From assembly GCF_963664555.1 (NCBI RefSeq), contig NZ_OY761461.1, positions 4,009,769-4,073,768 on the forward strand: a stretch of DNA of 64,000 nucleotides, in the 5' to 3' direction. The notes below the pieces were generated by a model. The model saw only the letters and a list, made by a program, of their open reading frames with translations, was not told the origin of the DNA and made no database searches. Below are positions 17,341 through 26,469 of the stretch, in pieces (position 1 is the first letter of the stretch; each line of letters begins with the position of its first letter). Position numbers and translations under genes: made by a program. Origin of the DNA: Labilibaculum sp. (GTDB lineage Bacteria > Bacteroidota > Bacteroidia > Bacteroidales > Marinifilaceae).

Positions 17341-20300
17341 TTAATCCAAACTTACCTTTGATTCTTTCACCTTAGGCTCAACATCCCGGGGGCTGATTTC
17401 TTTGCCTTCCCATATGCCCTTTGTTATTCTTCTTACATCATTCAGGATTAAAATTAATACCGGAAAAAATAACAAAAGAAACAGCGTGCCGATTAATACT
17501 CCATATGCCAAAGCAATCGCCATTGGAATTAAGAATTGAGCTTGAAATGAATTCTCCAATATCAATGGATACAAACCAACTGAGGTTGTTATTGTGGTTA
17601 GAATAATAGCCCTGAATCTGGCTCTGCCAGCGGCTTTAACAGCAGGCTCAGGTTCCATTCCCTCTTCAATCAGCGAATTGTACTTAGACAGGAAGACCAC
17701 AGCATCGTTGATAATTACCCCCGAAAGAGCAACCATTCCCCAAACACTTAACATGGAAACAGGGTACCCTTCAATTCCATGTCCCCAGGCAGATCCCATC
17801 CAGCCCAAAGGAATCATCAGTAATATAATTATTCCCTGTGTAAAGCTTCGGAAATGAATCATCACAATAAAAACGATCAGCATAAAAGCAATGCTGAAAT
17901 AAATTTTCAATTCATGAATATCTTCGGCAGAGCGTTTTTGCTGCCCCTGATACTCCGGACGAACACTTGGGAATTTAGCTTCCAAATCGGGTAAAATTGT
18001 GGCTTCGATATAGTCCAGAATAGGTGGCACCGGCTCACTAGGATCAATTAATTCTGCGTCAACACGAATCTCACGTGCTCCATTGTACCGCTGTATACTA
18101 ACAGGTCCACGTAAAATTTCATAATCAATTAATTCCGACAATGGAAATTCACCTTTCGGCGTACGAATTCTCATGTCTTCCATTTGTCCGATAAAAATCC
18201 GGTCGCTTTTCGGATATCGAACCCAAACCTTAATCTCATCTTTTCCTTCCTGCAAACGCTGCGCTTGTCCTCCGAAAAAACCCTGACGAATTTGAGCTGT
18301 TATAGAACTTAAATTCATACCCAAATAATAGGCTTTTGGTTTTAATTTAAGTCTTACCTCGCGACTTCCCAATGGGTTGTTGTCGTTAATATTGTACAAA
18401 GAGGACATTTTGCGCAACTCTCCTTGAAAATACTCATTAGCCTGATTTAGCTGTTCCAAATCATTTCCCAGCAAACTAATCGAAACAGGAGCACCCCAAC
18501 GGTTGCTGGCTCCTATAGTGAATTTTTCAAGATCAGAAACATCTCCCAATTTCTCCTTAACTCTGTCTGAAATATCAAAACTGGAAACCGGGGCTCCTTC
18601 CATATCCCGGAGAGTAACAGACAAATTCCCTGCATGCGGACCAGACTCCTGTCCTCCAAAAGCATTCCCCGAGGAAAGGCTTGTGTATTTGATGAAATTT
18701 GCGGTATCCTGAAATTCGTTCATCAATTCTTCGTTCACCTCCCAAACTGCCTTTTCGAACTCTTTTAATCTGGCTATAGTGATTTCCTTATTACTTCCCG
18801 GCTTATAAGCAATATTCATAGCAAAAGTATCGAAAGCCACATTTGGGAAAAAGGTACTTTGGATGAATCCTCCGCTAAATAAGCCAATAGTAATAAAGAA
18901 CAGAGCTACGGGAATAAAAACAACAAACCACCTCCAACGGACTATACGATCTAATGTAGCCGTATAAACATGGTCTCTTACAAAACGGATCCCTTTTTCA
19001 ATTTTTCCTCTAAAACGGTTAAAAAAGTTGTCCTTCCGATCGCGGTTCAAAACCTTTTCGTTGCCCACATGACCCGGTAATACAAAAAGACTTTCGAAAA
19101 GCGACAGACTCAAACAAGCCACCACCACAAAGGCCATTTCGTACATAAATTCCATATTCCCGGAAACCAGTAAAAGTGGTGAGAAAGCCACCATGGTTGT
19201 AGTTACTGAAGTAAGAACAGCAGGAACAACCTCCATTGTACCATCTATTGCTGCTCTTCGGGGACTTTTGCCACTCTCGAAATGCGAATAAATATTTTCT
19301 CCGATTACAATACCATCATCAACCAGAATACCGATTATTAATATCATCCCGAAAAGGGAAATCATATTGATGGTGATTCCCATTAAGTTGGCAACAATAA
19401 ACATCCCTAAAAAGGACGCTGGAATTCCCCATGCAACCCACAATGATAAGCGAAAACTCAGAAAAAGGGCCAACGAAATAACCACCAACAACAAACCATA
19501 CCCACCATTTTTATACAGCAAACTTAATCGTGATTGCAGCAGACTAATGAAATCGAAACTAATCTCCAGACGGGCATCATCATATTTTTCATTAAACTCT
19601 TTGGCATATTTATTACAATATACCGATATGTCGTCCAAATCTTCATTATTCAGCTTGTTCACCTGAATCGAGATGGCCGGATTTTTATTAACATAGGTTG
19701 AATTAGGAACATCCTGAAACTGAAAATGAATATTCGCCACATCACGAATCCGGATGTAGCTCCCGTCATAGTTTGCTTTTAAAATGATGTCTCCAATCTG
19801 ATCCGGATCGACAGACCGGTTGCGCGATCGAATTAGAATTTCCTCCACATCATTCTTGATTGTCCCTCCCGAAATATCTATATTATTATTGGCAATAGCA
19901 GCAGATATCTCACTGAATGTCAGATTATATCTTCGCAGATTATCCTCTTTGACCTCAACAGATAATTCCAGATTTGGAAAACCAGACAAAGATATTTGCG
20001 ACATGACTTTCGATCGCATTAAATCGTCGTAAATCAGATCGGCATATTTTTTCAAACTGATTAAATCGACATCTCCTGTAACCACCATGCGCACGGCAGG
20101 TGATGTAGCTCTCCGCTTGGCAATAACGGCTTTTTCGGCTCCGGATGGAAAGGTCGGAATTCCATCCACCGAGTTTTTTACATCGGCTAATGTTTCATCC
20201 AAATCGTAATCGCCGGTTGTGGTGATGGTTAATCGGGAAAAGCCCTCTGATGATACAGAATTCATTTCTTTGATTCCTACAATTCCCCGAACAGCATCCT

Positions 20301-20505
20301 CAATCCGTGAGGTAATGCCCTCTTCAACCTCCTTAGGTGAAGCGCCTGGAAACACCATCGAAACTGTAATTGTTTTAGATTCTGTCTCCGGAAAAAATGA
20401 TTTCTTCATATAAACCAAAGAGACAAATCCTGCAATAGCAAGCACAGCAATAATCATTTTTCCGTAAAACGGATATCTTACAAATTGTGATATTATATTT
20501 CTCAT
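17341..20505 (-). CDS. RND (AcrB/HAE-type) efflux pump
   Basis: This 1054-aa protein is full length for the family. It has the N-terminal helix, two large periplasmic porter/docking loops (about residues 35-330 and 560-850) and twelve membrane helices. The proton-relay region in helix 4 reads GILVDDGIVIGEN, retaining the acidic pair that drives transport. It uses proton-motive force to export small molecules through the adaptor (20512) and the TolC protein (15968). The six-base gap to the adaptor gene shows a single operon. Substrate range (drugs, bile salts, metals) cannot be read from the sequence, although the DD pair favours the hydrophobe/amphiphile exporters over heavy-metal CusA types. 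Confidence 0.95.
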   Translation of the reverse strand: MRNIISQFVRYPFYGKMIIAVLAIAGFVSLVYMKKSFFPETESKTITVSMVFPGASPKEVEEGITSRIEDAVRGIVGIKEMNSVSSEGFSRLTITTTGDYDLDETLADVKNSVDGIPTFPSGAEKAVIAKRRATSPAVRMVVTGDVDLISLKKYADLIYDDLMRSKVMSQISLSGFPNLELSVEVKEDNLRRYNLTFSEISAAIANNNIDISGGTIKNDVEEILIRSRNRSVDPDQIGDIILKANYDGSYIRIRDVANIHFQFQDVPNSTYVNKNPAISIQVNKLNNEDLDDISVYCNKYAKEFNEKYDDARLEISFDFISLLQSRLSLLYKNGGYGLLLVVISLALFLSFRLSLWVAWGIPASFLGMFIVANLMGITINMISLFGMILIIGILVDDGIVIGENIYSHFESGKSPRRAAIDGTMEVVPAVLTSVTTTMVAFSPLLLVSGNMEFMYEMAFVVVACLSLSLFESLFVLPGHVGNEKVLNRDRKDNFFNRFRGKIEKGIRFVRDHVYTATLDRIVRWRWFVVFIPVALFFITIGLFSGGFIQSTFFPNVAFDTFAMNIAYKPGSNKEITIARLKEFEKAVWEVNEELMNEFQDTANFIKYTSLSSGNAFGGQESGPHAGNLSVTLRDMEGAPVSSFDISDRVKEKLGDVSDLEKFTIGASNRWGAPVSISLLGNDLEQLNQANEYFQGELRKMSSLYNINDNNPLGSREVRLKLKPKAYYLGMNLSSITAQIRQGFFGGQAQRLQEGKDEIKVWVRYPKSDRIFIGQMEDMRIRTPKGEFPLSELIDYEILRGPVSIQRYNGAREIRVDAELIDPSEPVPPILDYIEATILPDLEAKFPSVRPEYQGQQKRSAEDIHELKIYFSIAFMLIVFIVMIHFRSFTQGIIILLMIPLGWMGSAWGHGIEGYPVSMLSVWGMVALSGVIINDAVVFLSKYNSLIEEGMEPEPAVKAAGRARFRAIILTTITTSVGLYPLILENSFQAQFLIPMAIALAYGVLIGTLFLLLFFPVLILILNDVRRITKGIWEGKEISPRDVEPKVKESKVSLD

Positions 20506-20511
20506 TATACG

Positions 20512-21633
20512 CTATTTCTTGATTTGTACCTGCATATTTTCAGTTGCTTTAACAGGAGGTTCCACAACCAATATCTCCCCCTCTTTCAAACCATTAAAAA
20601 CCAAAGTATTCTCATTTCGTTTGATCACATTAATTTCCTTTTCTTTTAGGATATCTCCTTCAACGACAAACACTTTATTGGAACTAAAAACTGCATTTCT
20701 GGGGATTTCCATTGCATTGGCAATCTTTTTCCCATTAAAACGAGCAGTTAAAAACTGCCCCTGATACAATTCATTCCCATTCGTTTTCTCCAACTTTACA
20801 AAAACCGAAATAGACTGCGTTCCCTCATCAACAAAATCAGACTTCCTTACCAGTTTACCGGTAAAAGTAACCTCTCCATCCGAATCCAAAATATCTACCT
20901 TTTCATTTAAGCTCAGCCAATAAATTTCTTTCGAATCAATTGGAACCTGAAGTTCCAGATTATTTGATTCAATAATACCTGCAAGCTTTGACCCTACGCC
21001 GGCCACCGACCCAATCTGAGTATTCACCTCTGCATAAGAACCATCAAAGGGTGCATATATTTTTCTTTTATCCAATTTAACCTCGGCACTCTTAATGGCA
21101 TAATAATCGCCTAAAATATTTCGGCTTGCCATAAATACCTTTTCCTGATCTGATTTAACTATTGGTAATTCAGGAACACTTTCCTCCAAATTAATCGCAT
21201 TGAAAAAATTCATCCAGGCCTCAAAATTATCTACATAATCCACTTTAATATCCGGCAAATTCTCAGCCAGCTTATTCAGAAACCGGCTTTTAAGAGCACG
21301 TAAATCCATTTTTGCATCTTCTTCGTAAATACGAATCAGCAATTGACCTTTTTTAAACTTCTGTCCCACTTTTAAAGGAACACCGGTCTCAACAATTCTA
21401 CCCGCAACTTCCGAACTTAAATTCACTTCTAAATTTGAAGCCAGTCGTCCTTTCTCAACTATAGGAGAAGATATGTCATTGTACTTTACTGCTTCAACCT
21501 TGACAAGCGGCAGCTTTTTTTTATCTAAGTTCTTTTTAGGAGATTCTTTTAAGCTGCTTAAGCCTTTCATAGCGACAAAAGAAATTGCCAATGTTGCAAT
21601 TACCAGTAAAACGATGGTTATTTTCCGATTCAT
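20512..21633 (-). CDS. RND periplasmic adaptor (membrane fusion protein)
   Basis: This 373-aa protein has an N-terminal membrane anchor (about residues 6-24), then a split lipoyl domain (NLEVNLSSEVAGRIVETGVP ... KIYAPFDGSYAEVNTQIGSV), an intervening helical hairpin of about 75 residues, a beta-barrel domain and a C-terminal membrane-proximal domain ending EGEILVVEPPVKATENMQVQ. It bridges the RND pump and the TolC channel in the periplasm. It is the first gene of the operon, so the promoter should lie in the 261-base gap to its right, where I see no clear -7 element. Confidence 0.93.
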   Translation of the reverse strand: MNRKITIVLLVIATLAISFVAMKGLSSLKESPKKNLDKKKLPLVKVEAVKYNDISSPIVEKGRLASNLEVNLSSEVAGRIVETGVPLKVGQKFKKGQLLIRIYEEDAKMDLRALKSRFLNKLAENLPDIKVDYVDNFEAWMNFFNAINLEESVPELPIVKSDQEKVFMASRNILGDYYAIKSAEVKLDKRKIYAPFDGSYAEVNTQIGSVAGVGSKLAGIIESNNLELQVPIDSKEIYWLSLNEKVDILDSDGEVTFTGKLVRKSDFVDEGTQSISVFVKLEKTNGNELYQGQFLTARFNGKKIANAMEIPRNAVFSSNKVFVVEGDILKEKEINVIKRNENTLVFNGLKEGEILVVEPPVKATENMQVQIKK

Positions 21634-21894
21634 TTATAATATTTATTTGGAGTTTCTTAACAATAACACTAATTATCAGTAGTTTTTATTTATAACGCAT
21701 AAAGATAAGTATTTATGAGGTAATCTGAACCGGTTTTTAAATTTTCGTTTGGATTTCGACAAACCTCCCAATTTAAACTTTAAGTGAAACAAATAGCAGG
21801 TTTTATTCGTTTCTATTTGAACATTCAATTTTCAAAAGCCAATGAATTCAAAAAAAATTCCGATTTTTGACCTCCAATTTTATTTAAACACAAA

Positions 21895-22167
21895 ATGGAA
21901 AAAGAAAAATATACAAAGCTTAGATATCAACTTATGGAGTCATTAACATGGCCTTCATTATACATGTTTAAATTTATCATTCCCAATTCAGATGAAAAAG
22001 TAAAGGCTGTTAAGGAACTTTTCACTGCAGATACTGAATTTTCTTTTAAAACTTCCAAAGACTTAAAATTCATAGGAATTACTGTAAAAAAAGAGATGGG
22101 CTCAGCAGATGCCGTAATTGATATTTACATCAAAGCACAAGGTATCAAAGGCATAATGATCCTTTAA
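21895..22167 (+). CDS. DUF493 family protein
   Basis: This 90-aa cytoplasmic protein matches the DUF493 (YbeD-like) family: WPSLYMFKFIIPNSDEKVKA near the start is the characteristic first strand-helix, and the length is normal. YbeD has a ferredoxin-like ACT-type fold and no firmly established function. The gene is monocistronic, divergent from the RND operon and upstream of galactose mutarotase by 177 bases. Confidence 0.85.
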   Translation: MEKEKYTKLRYQLMESLTWPSLYMFKFIIPNSDEKVKAVKELFTADTEFSFKTSKDLKFIGITVKKEMGSADAVIDIYIKAQGIKGIMIL

Positions 22168-22344
22168 CAAAAGCCATTATTTACATCCTCAGCAAAAACC
22201 GATTATGCTAAAAAGCTGATTAAGCACGCCATTCCTCTGATTGACTTTAAGTTAATTAATTTGTGAAAAATTCCCTTTCTAAAATAAAAAATCGATATTT
22301 TGTTTTACTTTCGGGCTTCTGAATAAAAACTAACAATATTTTAA

Positions 22345-23355
22345 ATGATAGATGTAATTGATTTTGGATTGACACGTGATGGAGAAAAAGTACAACTATT
22401 CACCCTCCGAAATAAAAACGGCCTGACAGCAAAAATCACCAATTATGGTGGTATTCTTACCTCATTTACTCTTCCTTTGCCCAATGAGGAGAGAGAAATC
22501 GTGCTGGGTTTTGATTCGCTTGAAGAGTATACAAATGAGGAATACCTTAAAAACTATCCTTACTTTGGAGCTTTAATCGGTCGGTTTGGAAATCGAATTA
22601 ACAAAGGATTAGTTACACTTAATGAAAAAGAAATTCAGCTTCCCTGCAACCATGGAATGCACCATTTGCATGGTGGTGATATTGGGTTTGACAGAAAAGT
22701 ATGGAAAGCCGAAATTAATAACAATAGTGATTTAAAATTAACTTACCTGAGTCCTGACGGAGAAGAAAATTTCCCTGGAAATTTAAATACTGAGGTAATT
22801 TATAAGTTGACAGATGATAACGAATTGCAGATTCATTACAAAGCAGTAACGGATAAAACAACCCCGGTTAATCTAACTCAACACGCCTATTTTAACTTAT
22901 CAAACAATTTTGAGAGTATCCTGGACCATCAACTTCAGGTGGATACCGAATTCATTTTAGAAACAGACGATCTGTTGATTCCAAGTGGTAAAATATACAA
23001 TATCAAGAACACTCTTTTCGACTTTAGAACAAAAAAACAAATAGACAGAGACATAGAAGATATTGAGAACTACGACGACTGTTTTGCATTTGGAGAATCG
23101 ACTGAAACACCAAGAAAAGTAGCTGAACTTTCTGATAAAAATGGTGAAGTGACAATGGAAATTGCAACAACATTCCCCGGATTACAGGTTTATACAGGTA
23201 AATATATCGCAGCTGGGAAATTCGGTTCTTTCTCAGGTGTTGCTTTAGAAGCTCAAGGTTATCCGGATGCGCCCAATCATAAAAACTTTAAACAGGGTTG
23301 GTTAAAACCCGGTGAAGTTTACCAGCATCAGACAAATTACAAACTTATCTTCTAA
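22345..23355 (+). CDS. galM: Aldose 1-epimerase (galactose mutarotase)
   Basis: This 336-aa cytoplasmic enzyme interconverts alpha and beta anomers of galactose and glucose, feeding the Leloir pathway. Conserved elements are GALIGRFGNRINKG (substrate-binding Asn/Arg), the catalytic histidines in NHGMHHLHGGDIGFDRKVW and LTQHAYFNLS, and the catalytic glutamate in SGVALEAQGYPDAPNH. There is no signal peptide, unlike many Bacteroidota homologues that are lipoproteins. It is followed by a terminator hairpin at 23370. No galactokinase or transporter is adjacent. Confidence 0.95.
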   Translation: MIDVIDFGLTRDGEKVQLFTLRNKNGLTAKITNYGGILTSFTLPLPNEEREIVLGFDSLEEYTNEEYLKNYPYFGALIGRFGNRINKGLVTLNEKEIQLPCNHGMHHLHGGDIGFDRKVWKAEINNNSDLKLTYLSPDGEENFPGNLNTEVIYKLTDDNELQIHYKAVTDKTTPVNLTQHAYFNLSNNFESILDHQLQVDTEFILETDDLLIPSGKIYNIKNTLFDFRTKKQIDRDIEDIENYDDCFAFGESTETPRKVAELSDKNGEVTMEIATTFPGLQVYTGKYIAAGKFGSFSGVALEAQGYPDAPNHKNFKQGWLKPGEVYQHQTNYKLIF

Positions 23356-23369
23356 CAAAAATATCACAG

Positions 23370-23399
23370 AGGCTGTTTCGAAAGATGCAGCCTTTTTTA
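23370..23399 (+). terminator. Rho-independent terminator after galM
   Basis: AGGCTG (23370-23375) pairs with CAGCCT (23388-23393), followed by a T-run. It lies 14 bases after the galM stop. Confidence 0.75.
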
Positions 23400-23537
23400 T
23401 TGACTGGAATGTCTCGTCCTAAAATAGCATTACACTAAAAAATAAACTATCTGACGTTACAATTTTATTATCTGAAAGAAAAAACCAATCTTGCAACTTC
23501 AGATTTAAAAACATGTTTTAATAAGATTGTTACAGCT

Positions 23538-23822
23538 ATGCTAACTGATATTATCATCGTTTTATCCATAATGATTTTAGGAATCGGAATTGGTCTTCTT
23601 ATTGGCAACCGCCCAAAAATCATCAAAGTTATTGGTGTTTTAACATCATTTTCTATTTTTCTATTGCTTTTTCTTTTAGGGATAGGTGTTGGAACCAATA
23701 ATCAAATAATAAACAATCTTCATTCTATTGGAATACAGGCTTTGATCCTAACAATTGGAGCTGTTTTAGGTTCTTTAATTTGTGCCTATTTTACCTACAC
23801 CCTATTTTTCAAAAAGAAATAA
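23538..23822 (+). CDS. LysO-family transporter, N-terminal half
   Basis: This 94-aa protein has three predicted membrane helices with the glycine-rich signatures GIGIGLLIGN and LLLFLLGIGVGTNNQ. It corresponds to the first part of the LysO (YbjE, DUF340) lysine exporter, which in Escherichia coli is one chain of about 300 residues. The remaining part is encoded separately at 24026, and split LysO genes are common in Bacteroidota. The pair should form one exporter of lysine or a related cationic compound. Between the two genes lies an unusual tandem hairpin element. Confidence 0.8.
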   Translation: MLTDIIIVLSIMILGIGIGLLIGNRPKIIKVIGVLTSFSIFLLLFLLGIGVGTNNQIINNLHSIGIQALILTIGAVLGSLICAYFTYTLFFKKK

Positions 23823-23840
23823 CCCCCGACTTCAACTATT

Positions 23841-24025
23841 ATGAAACGTACATGCCAAAGAGATTTTGACAGACAGGGAAATGATTATCTCAGCATGGTA
23901 AGTTTCATATAGCAACTAAAAACAAATTAGAATCATATGAAACGAGCCATGAGAAGACTTTTCTCACACACGAGGATGACTATGCTGGCGAGTTCCATGT
24001 GGCAATAAAAAACAAATTTAGACAC
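23841..24025 (+). ncRNA. Tandem structured element between the lysO halves (candidate RNA)
   Basis: Two diverged copies of a unit of about 96 bases start at 23841 and 23937. Copy A can fold with three stacked helices: ATGAAAC/GTTTCAT (23841-23847 with 23902-23908), CATGC/GCATG (23851-23855 with 23893-23897) and GAGAT/ATCTC (23860-23864 with 23887-23891). Copy B keeps the outer stem (ATGAAAC with GTTCCAT), has G/A facing G/A, then GCCA/TGGC and an inner TGAGAA/TTCTCA. The second helix differs in sequence but stays paired. Each copy ends in an A-rich CAA(C)TAAAAAACAAATT-type stretch before an ATG. Each can also be read as a 23-codon ORF. Whether it is a regulatory RNA, a duplicated leader or short peptides is open; I do not recognise a known riboswitch class. 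Confidence 0.4.
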
Positions 24026-24631
24026 ATGAAAGGCAGTTTAATCATTCTTAGCTTCTTTATCCTTGGGCTAATCCTTGGACTAACACGCTTTTTACCCTCC
24101 TCTCTTTTAGAAGGGGATTTCAGTATATATGCTCTTTATTTATTGATGTTTTTAGTAGGAATTGGTATTGGAACCGACCGTGACTCATGGAAAGTGGTTC
24201 GCGAGGTGAATATCAAAATTATATTGGTTCCTCTATCAGTCATTGTAGGATCTCTTCTTGGCGTTTCTGCTGTTTCCGCTATGCTTTCGAATATTAGCAT
24301 TGGCGAAGCAATGGCTGTAGGTGCCGGATTTGGCTACTATAGTTTATCCAGCGTTATCATTACTGAATTCCATAGCGAAACGCTGGGTGTTATTGCTTTA
24401 ATTTCCAATATCATCAGGGAAATACTGACTCTTTTAGCAACGCCATTATTTGTAAAATACTTTGGGAAGCTAGCTGGCATTGCATCTGGTGGAGCAACTG
24501 CTATGGATACAACCATGCCCATAATTGTACGCTACTCAGGAAAAGAGTATGCGATTATTGCCGTCTTCAGCGGAATTGTACTTACTGTATTGGTTCCTAT
24601 TATTGTTCCAATCATACTTGAATTCTTGTAA
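24026..24631 (+). CDS. LysO-family transporter, C-terminal half
   Basis: This 201-aa protein has about six membrane helices and is the larger part of a LysO (DUF340) exporter. It contains YALYLLMFLVGIGIGTDRDS, AVGAGFGYYSLSSVIITEF and GGATAMDTTMPIIVRYSG, where the family's conserved polar residues lie. I chose ATG 24026 because the A-rich stretch AATAAAAAACAAATTTAGAC precedes it and the protein then begins directly with a membrane helix; a GTG at 23999 would add nine polar residues encoded by the repeat element. It should act with the 94-aa protein at 23538. Confidence 0.82.
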   Translation: MKGSLIILSFFILGLILGLTRFLPSSLLEGDFSIYALYLLMFLVGIGIGTDRDSWKVVREVNIKIILVPLSVIVGSLLGVSAVSAMLSNISIGEAMAVGAGFGYYSLSSVIITEFHSETLGVIALISNIIREILTLLATPLFVKYFGKLAGIASGGATAMDTTMPIIVRYSGKEYAIIAVFSGIVLTVLVPIIVPIILEFL

Positions 24632-25035
24632 ATCAATTCCTTTTGACTGAGAATTTAATTAATTACAGTTTAAACTCATTTTAAAGTATATAAGCAAAAT
24701 ATATCATCTGTTTTTTTTATACATTTACACCTCAGCTAACGATTTATTTAGAATGTTTTACTGTAACAAATTCATACTTCTATACAATTGTTCGTACAAA
24801 GGTTTGTACGAATGTTGGATTTGTTAAAACTCTTCAATTTTCCCCTTTCACATCTTATTTTGTTCAATCTGCTTAACAGAGCATTTTCTTTTATGGAATC
24901 CTTATATCCCCGTAAGTTTTAATTTCTGACTTTACTGATTTAACAAATGAGTTACATCCATTTTATTATTTACAATTTCGTATCTGAAACAAGAAAGTTC
25001 CCGACACGATTAACACAAGCAAAAAACCCAAAACT
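24632..25035. other. Intergenic region upstream of pepP with an operator-like palindrome
   Basis: No gene is seen in this AT-rich region. At 24791-24812 the arms TTCGTACAAA and TTTGTACGAA form a perfect 10-bp inverted repeat around GG. No T-run follows, so an operator is more likely than a terminator. It lies about 220 bases before the M24 peptidase start. Confidence 0.5.
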
Positions 25036-26418
25036 ATGTTCTCAAAAGAAACCTATATTAACAGAAGAAATAAGCTTAAAGCAGAAGTTCAATCAGGAAT
25101 TCTGCTTTTTCTGGGCAACGATGAAAGTGGAATGAATTACGCTGACAACACCTATCATTTCCGTCAGGACAGTACCTTTCTATATTTCTTTGGTTCGGAT
25201 TATGCCGGACTAAATGCAATTATAGATATCGATGAAAATCGTGAAATTATTTTCGGCGATGAATTGACCATAGACCATATTGTTTGGATGGGGACACAAC
25301 CTACAATTAAAGAAAAAAGTGAAGCTGTTGGAATTAAAGAGACAGCTCAAATGTCTGCATTAAAAACGTACCTCGACAAAGCTTTAACAAAAGGACAAAG
25401 AGTCCATCACTTACCCTCTTACCGCCCTGAACATCAAATTAAATTACAGTCCTTATTGAATGTACATCCCAATATTTCAGTAAAAAATGCATCCCCTGAA
25501 TTCATTCAAGCAGTTGTAAATCAAAGAAATTACAAATCAGCCGAAGAGATCATTCAAATTGAAGAGGCTGTTAATATTACAGCAGAAATGCATCTTGCAG
25601 CCATGCGGATGGCTCGCCCGGGAATGAAAGAATATGAAATTGCTGCCAAAGTTCAGGAAACAGCAATTCGGTTGGGCGGACAACCCTCTTTCCCAACCAT
25701 TGCCACTGTAAACGGACAAACACTTCATAATCACTATCATGGCAACACTTTAAAAAGCGGAGATATGGTATTGCTTGATTGTGGTGCTGAAAATGGAATG
25801 CATTATGCCGGTGATATGTCCAGCACATTTCCTGTGGATAAAATATTTACGACACGCCAAAAAGAAATTTATGAGATTGCTTTAAATGCCCACAACGCTG
25901 CCATTGCAAAACTACAACCCGGTATTAAATTTAAAGATGTTCACCTTACTGCCTGCCTAACTATTGCCGAAGGAATGAAACAAATGGGTTTTATGAAAGG
26001 AAATATGGAAGATGCAGTTCAACAGGGTGCTCACGCTTTGTTCTTTCAATGTGGAACAGGTCATATGATGGGATTGGATGTTCATGACATGGAAAATTTA
26101 GGCGAGCTTTGTGTTGGTTACAATGGAGAGGCAAAAAGTACGCTGTTTGGACTAAAATCATTGCGTTTGGGAAGAGAACTTGAACCTGGATTTGTTTTAA
26201 CCATTGAACCGGGAATCTATTTTATTCCTGAATTGATTGACATGTGGAAAGCCGAAAAACGATTTGAGGAATTCATTAATTACGATAAAGTAGAACAATA
26301 CAAGAATTTTGGCGGCATAAGAAATGAAGAAGATTTTTTAATTACCAAAGATGGTGCGAGATTATTGGGCAAACCCATTCCTAAAAGCATTGAAGATGTT
26401 GAAAAAGAAAGAAACTAA
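25036..26418 (+). CDS. pepP: M24 Xaa-Pro aminopeptidase
   Basis: This 460-aa aminopeptidase P protein removes N-terminal residues before proline in the cytoplasm. The N-terminal third is the regulatory aminopeptidase P domain (FLGNDESGMNYADNTYHFRQ). The C-terminal pita-bread domain carries the dimetal ligands: Asp in LLDCGAENGMHYAGDMSSTF, His in GTGHMMGLDVHDMENLG, Glu in LTIEPGIYF and Glu in GGIRNEEDFLIT. There is no signal peptide. The next gene, a PS-10 peptidase at 26470, follows by 51 bases in the same direction, and both target proline-containing peptides, so cotranscription is likely. Confidence 0.93.
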   Translation: MFSKETYINRRNKLKAEVQSGILLFLGNDESGMNYADNTYHFRQDSTFLYFFGSDYAGLNAIIDIDENREIIFGDELTIDHIVWMGTQPTIKEKSEAVGIKETAQMSALKTYLDKALTKGQRVHHLPSYRPEHQIKLQSLLNVHPNISVKNASPEFIQAVVNQRNYKSAEEIIQIEEAVNITAEMHLAAMRMARPGMKEYEIAAKVQETAIRLGGQPSFPTIATVNGQTLHNHYHGNTLKSGDMVLLDCGAENGMHYAGDMSSTFPVDKIFTTRQKEIYEIALNAHNAAIAKLQPGIKFKDVHLTACLTIAEGMKQMGFMKGNMEDAVQQGAHALFFQCGTGHMMGLDVHDMENLGELCVGYNGEAKSTLFGLKSLRLGRELEPGFVLTIEPGIYFIPELIDMWKAEKRFEEFINYDKVEQYKNFGGIRNEEDFLITKDGARLLGKPIPKSIEDVEKERN

Positions 26419-26469
26419 ATTATAAACATTATCATTAACACTCCCAATGTTTTCTAAAATAATTAAGCA

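Noticed and set aside
23841..24025. Lysine riboswitch (L box) before lysO
   Set aside because: The total length and lack of the conserved five-way junction sequences do not fit; no part of the L-box consensus could be recognised.
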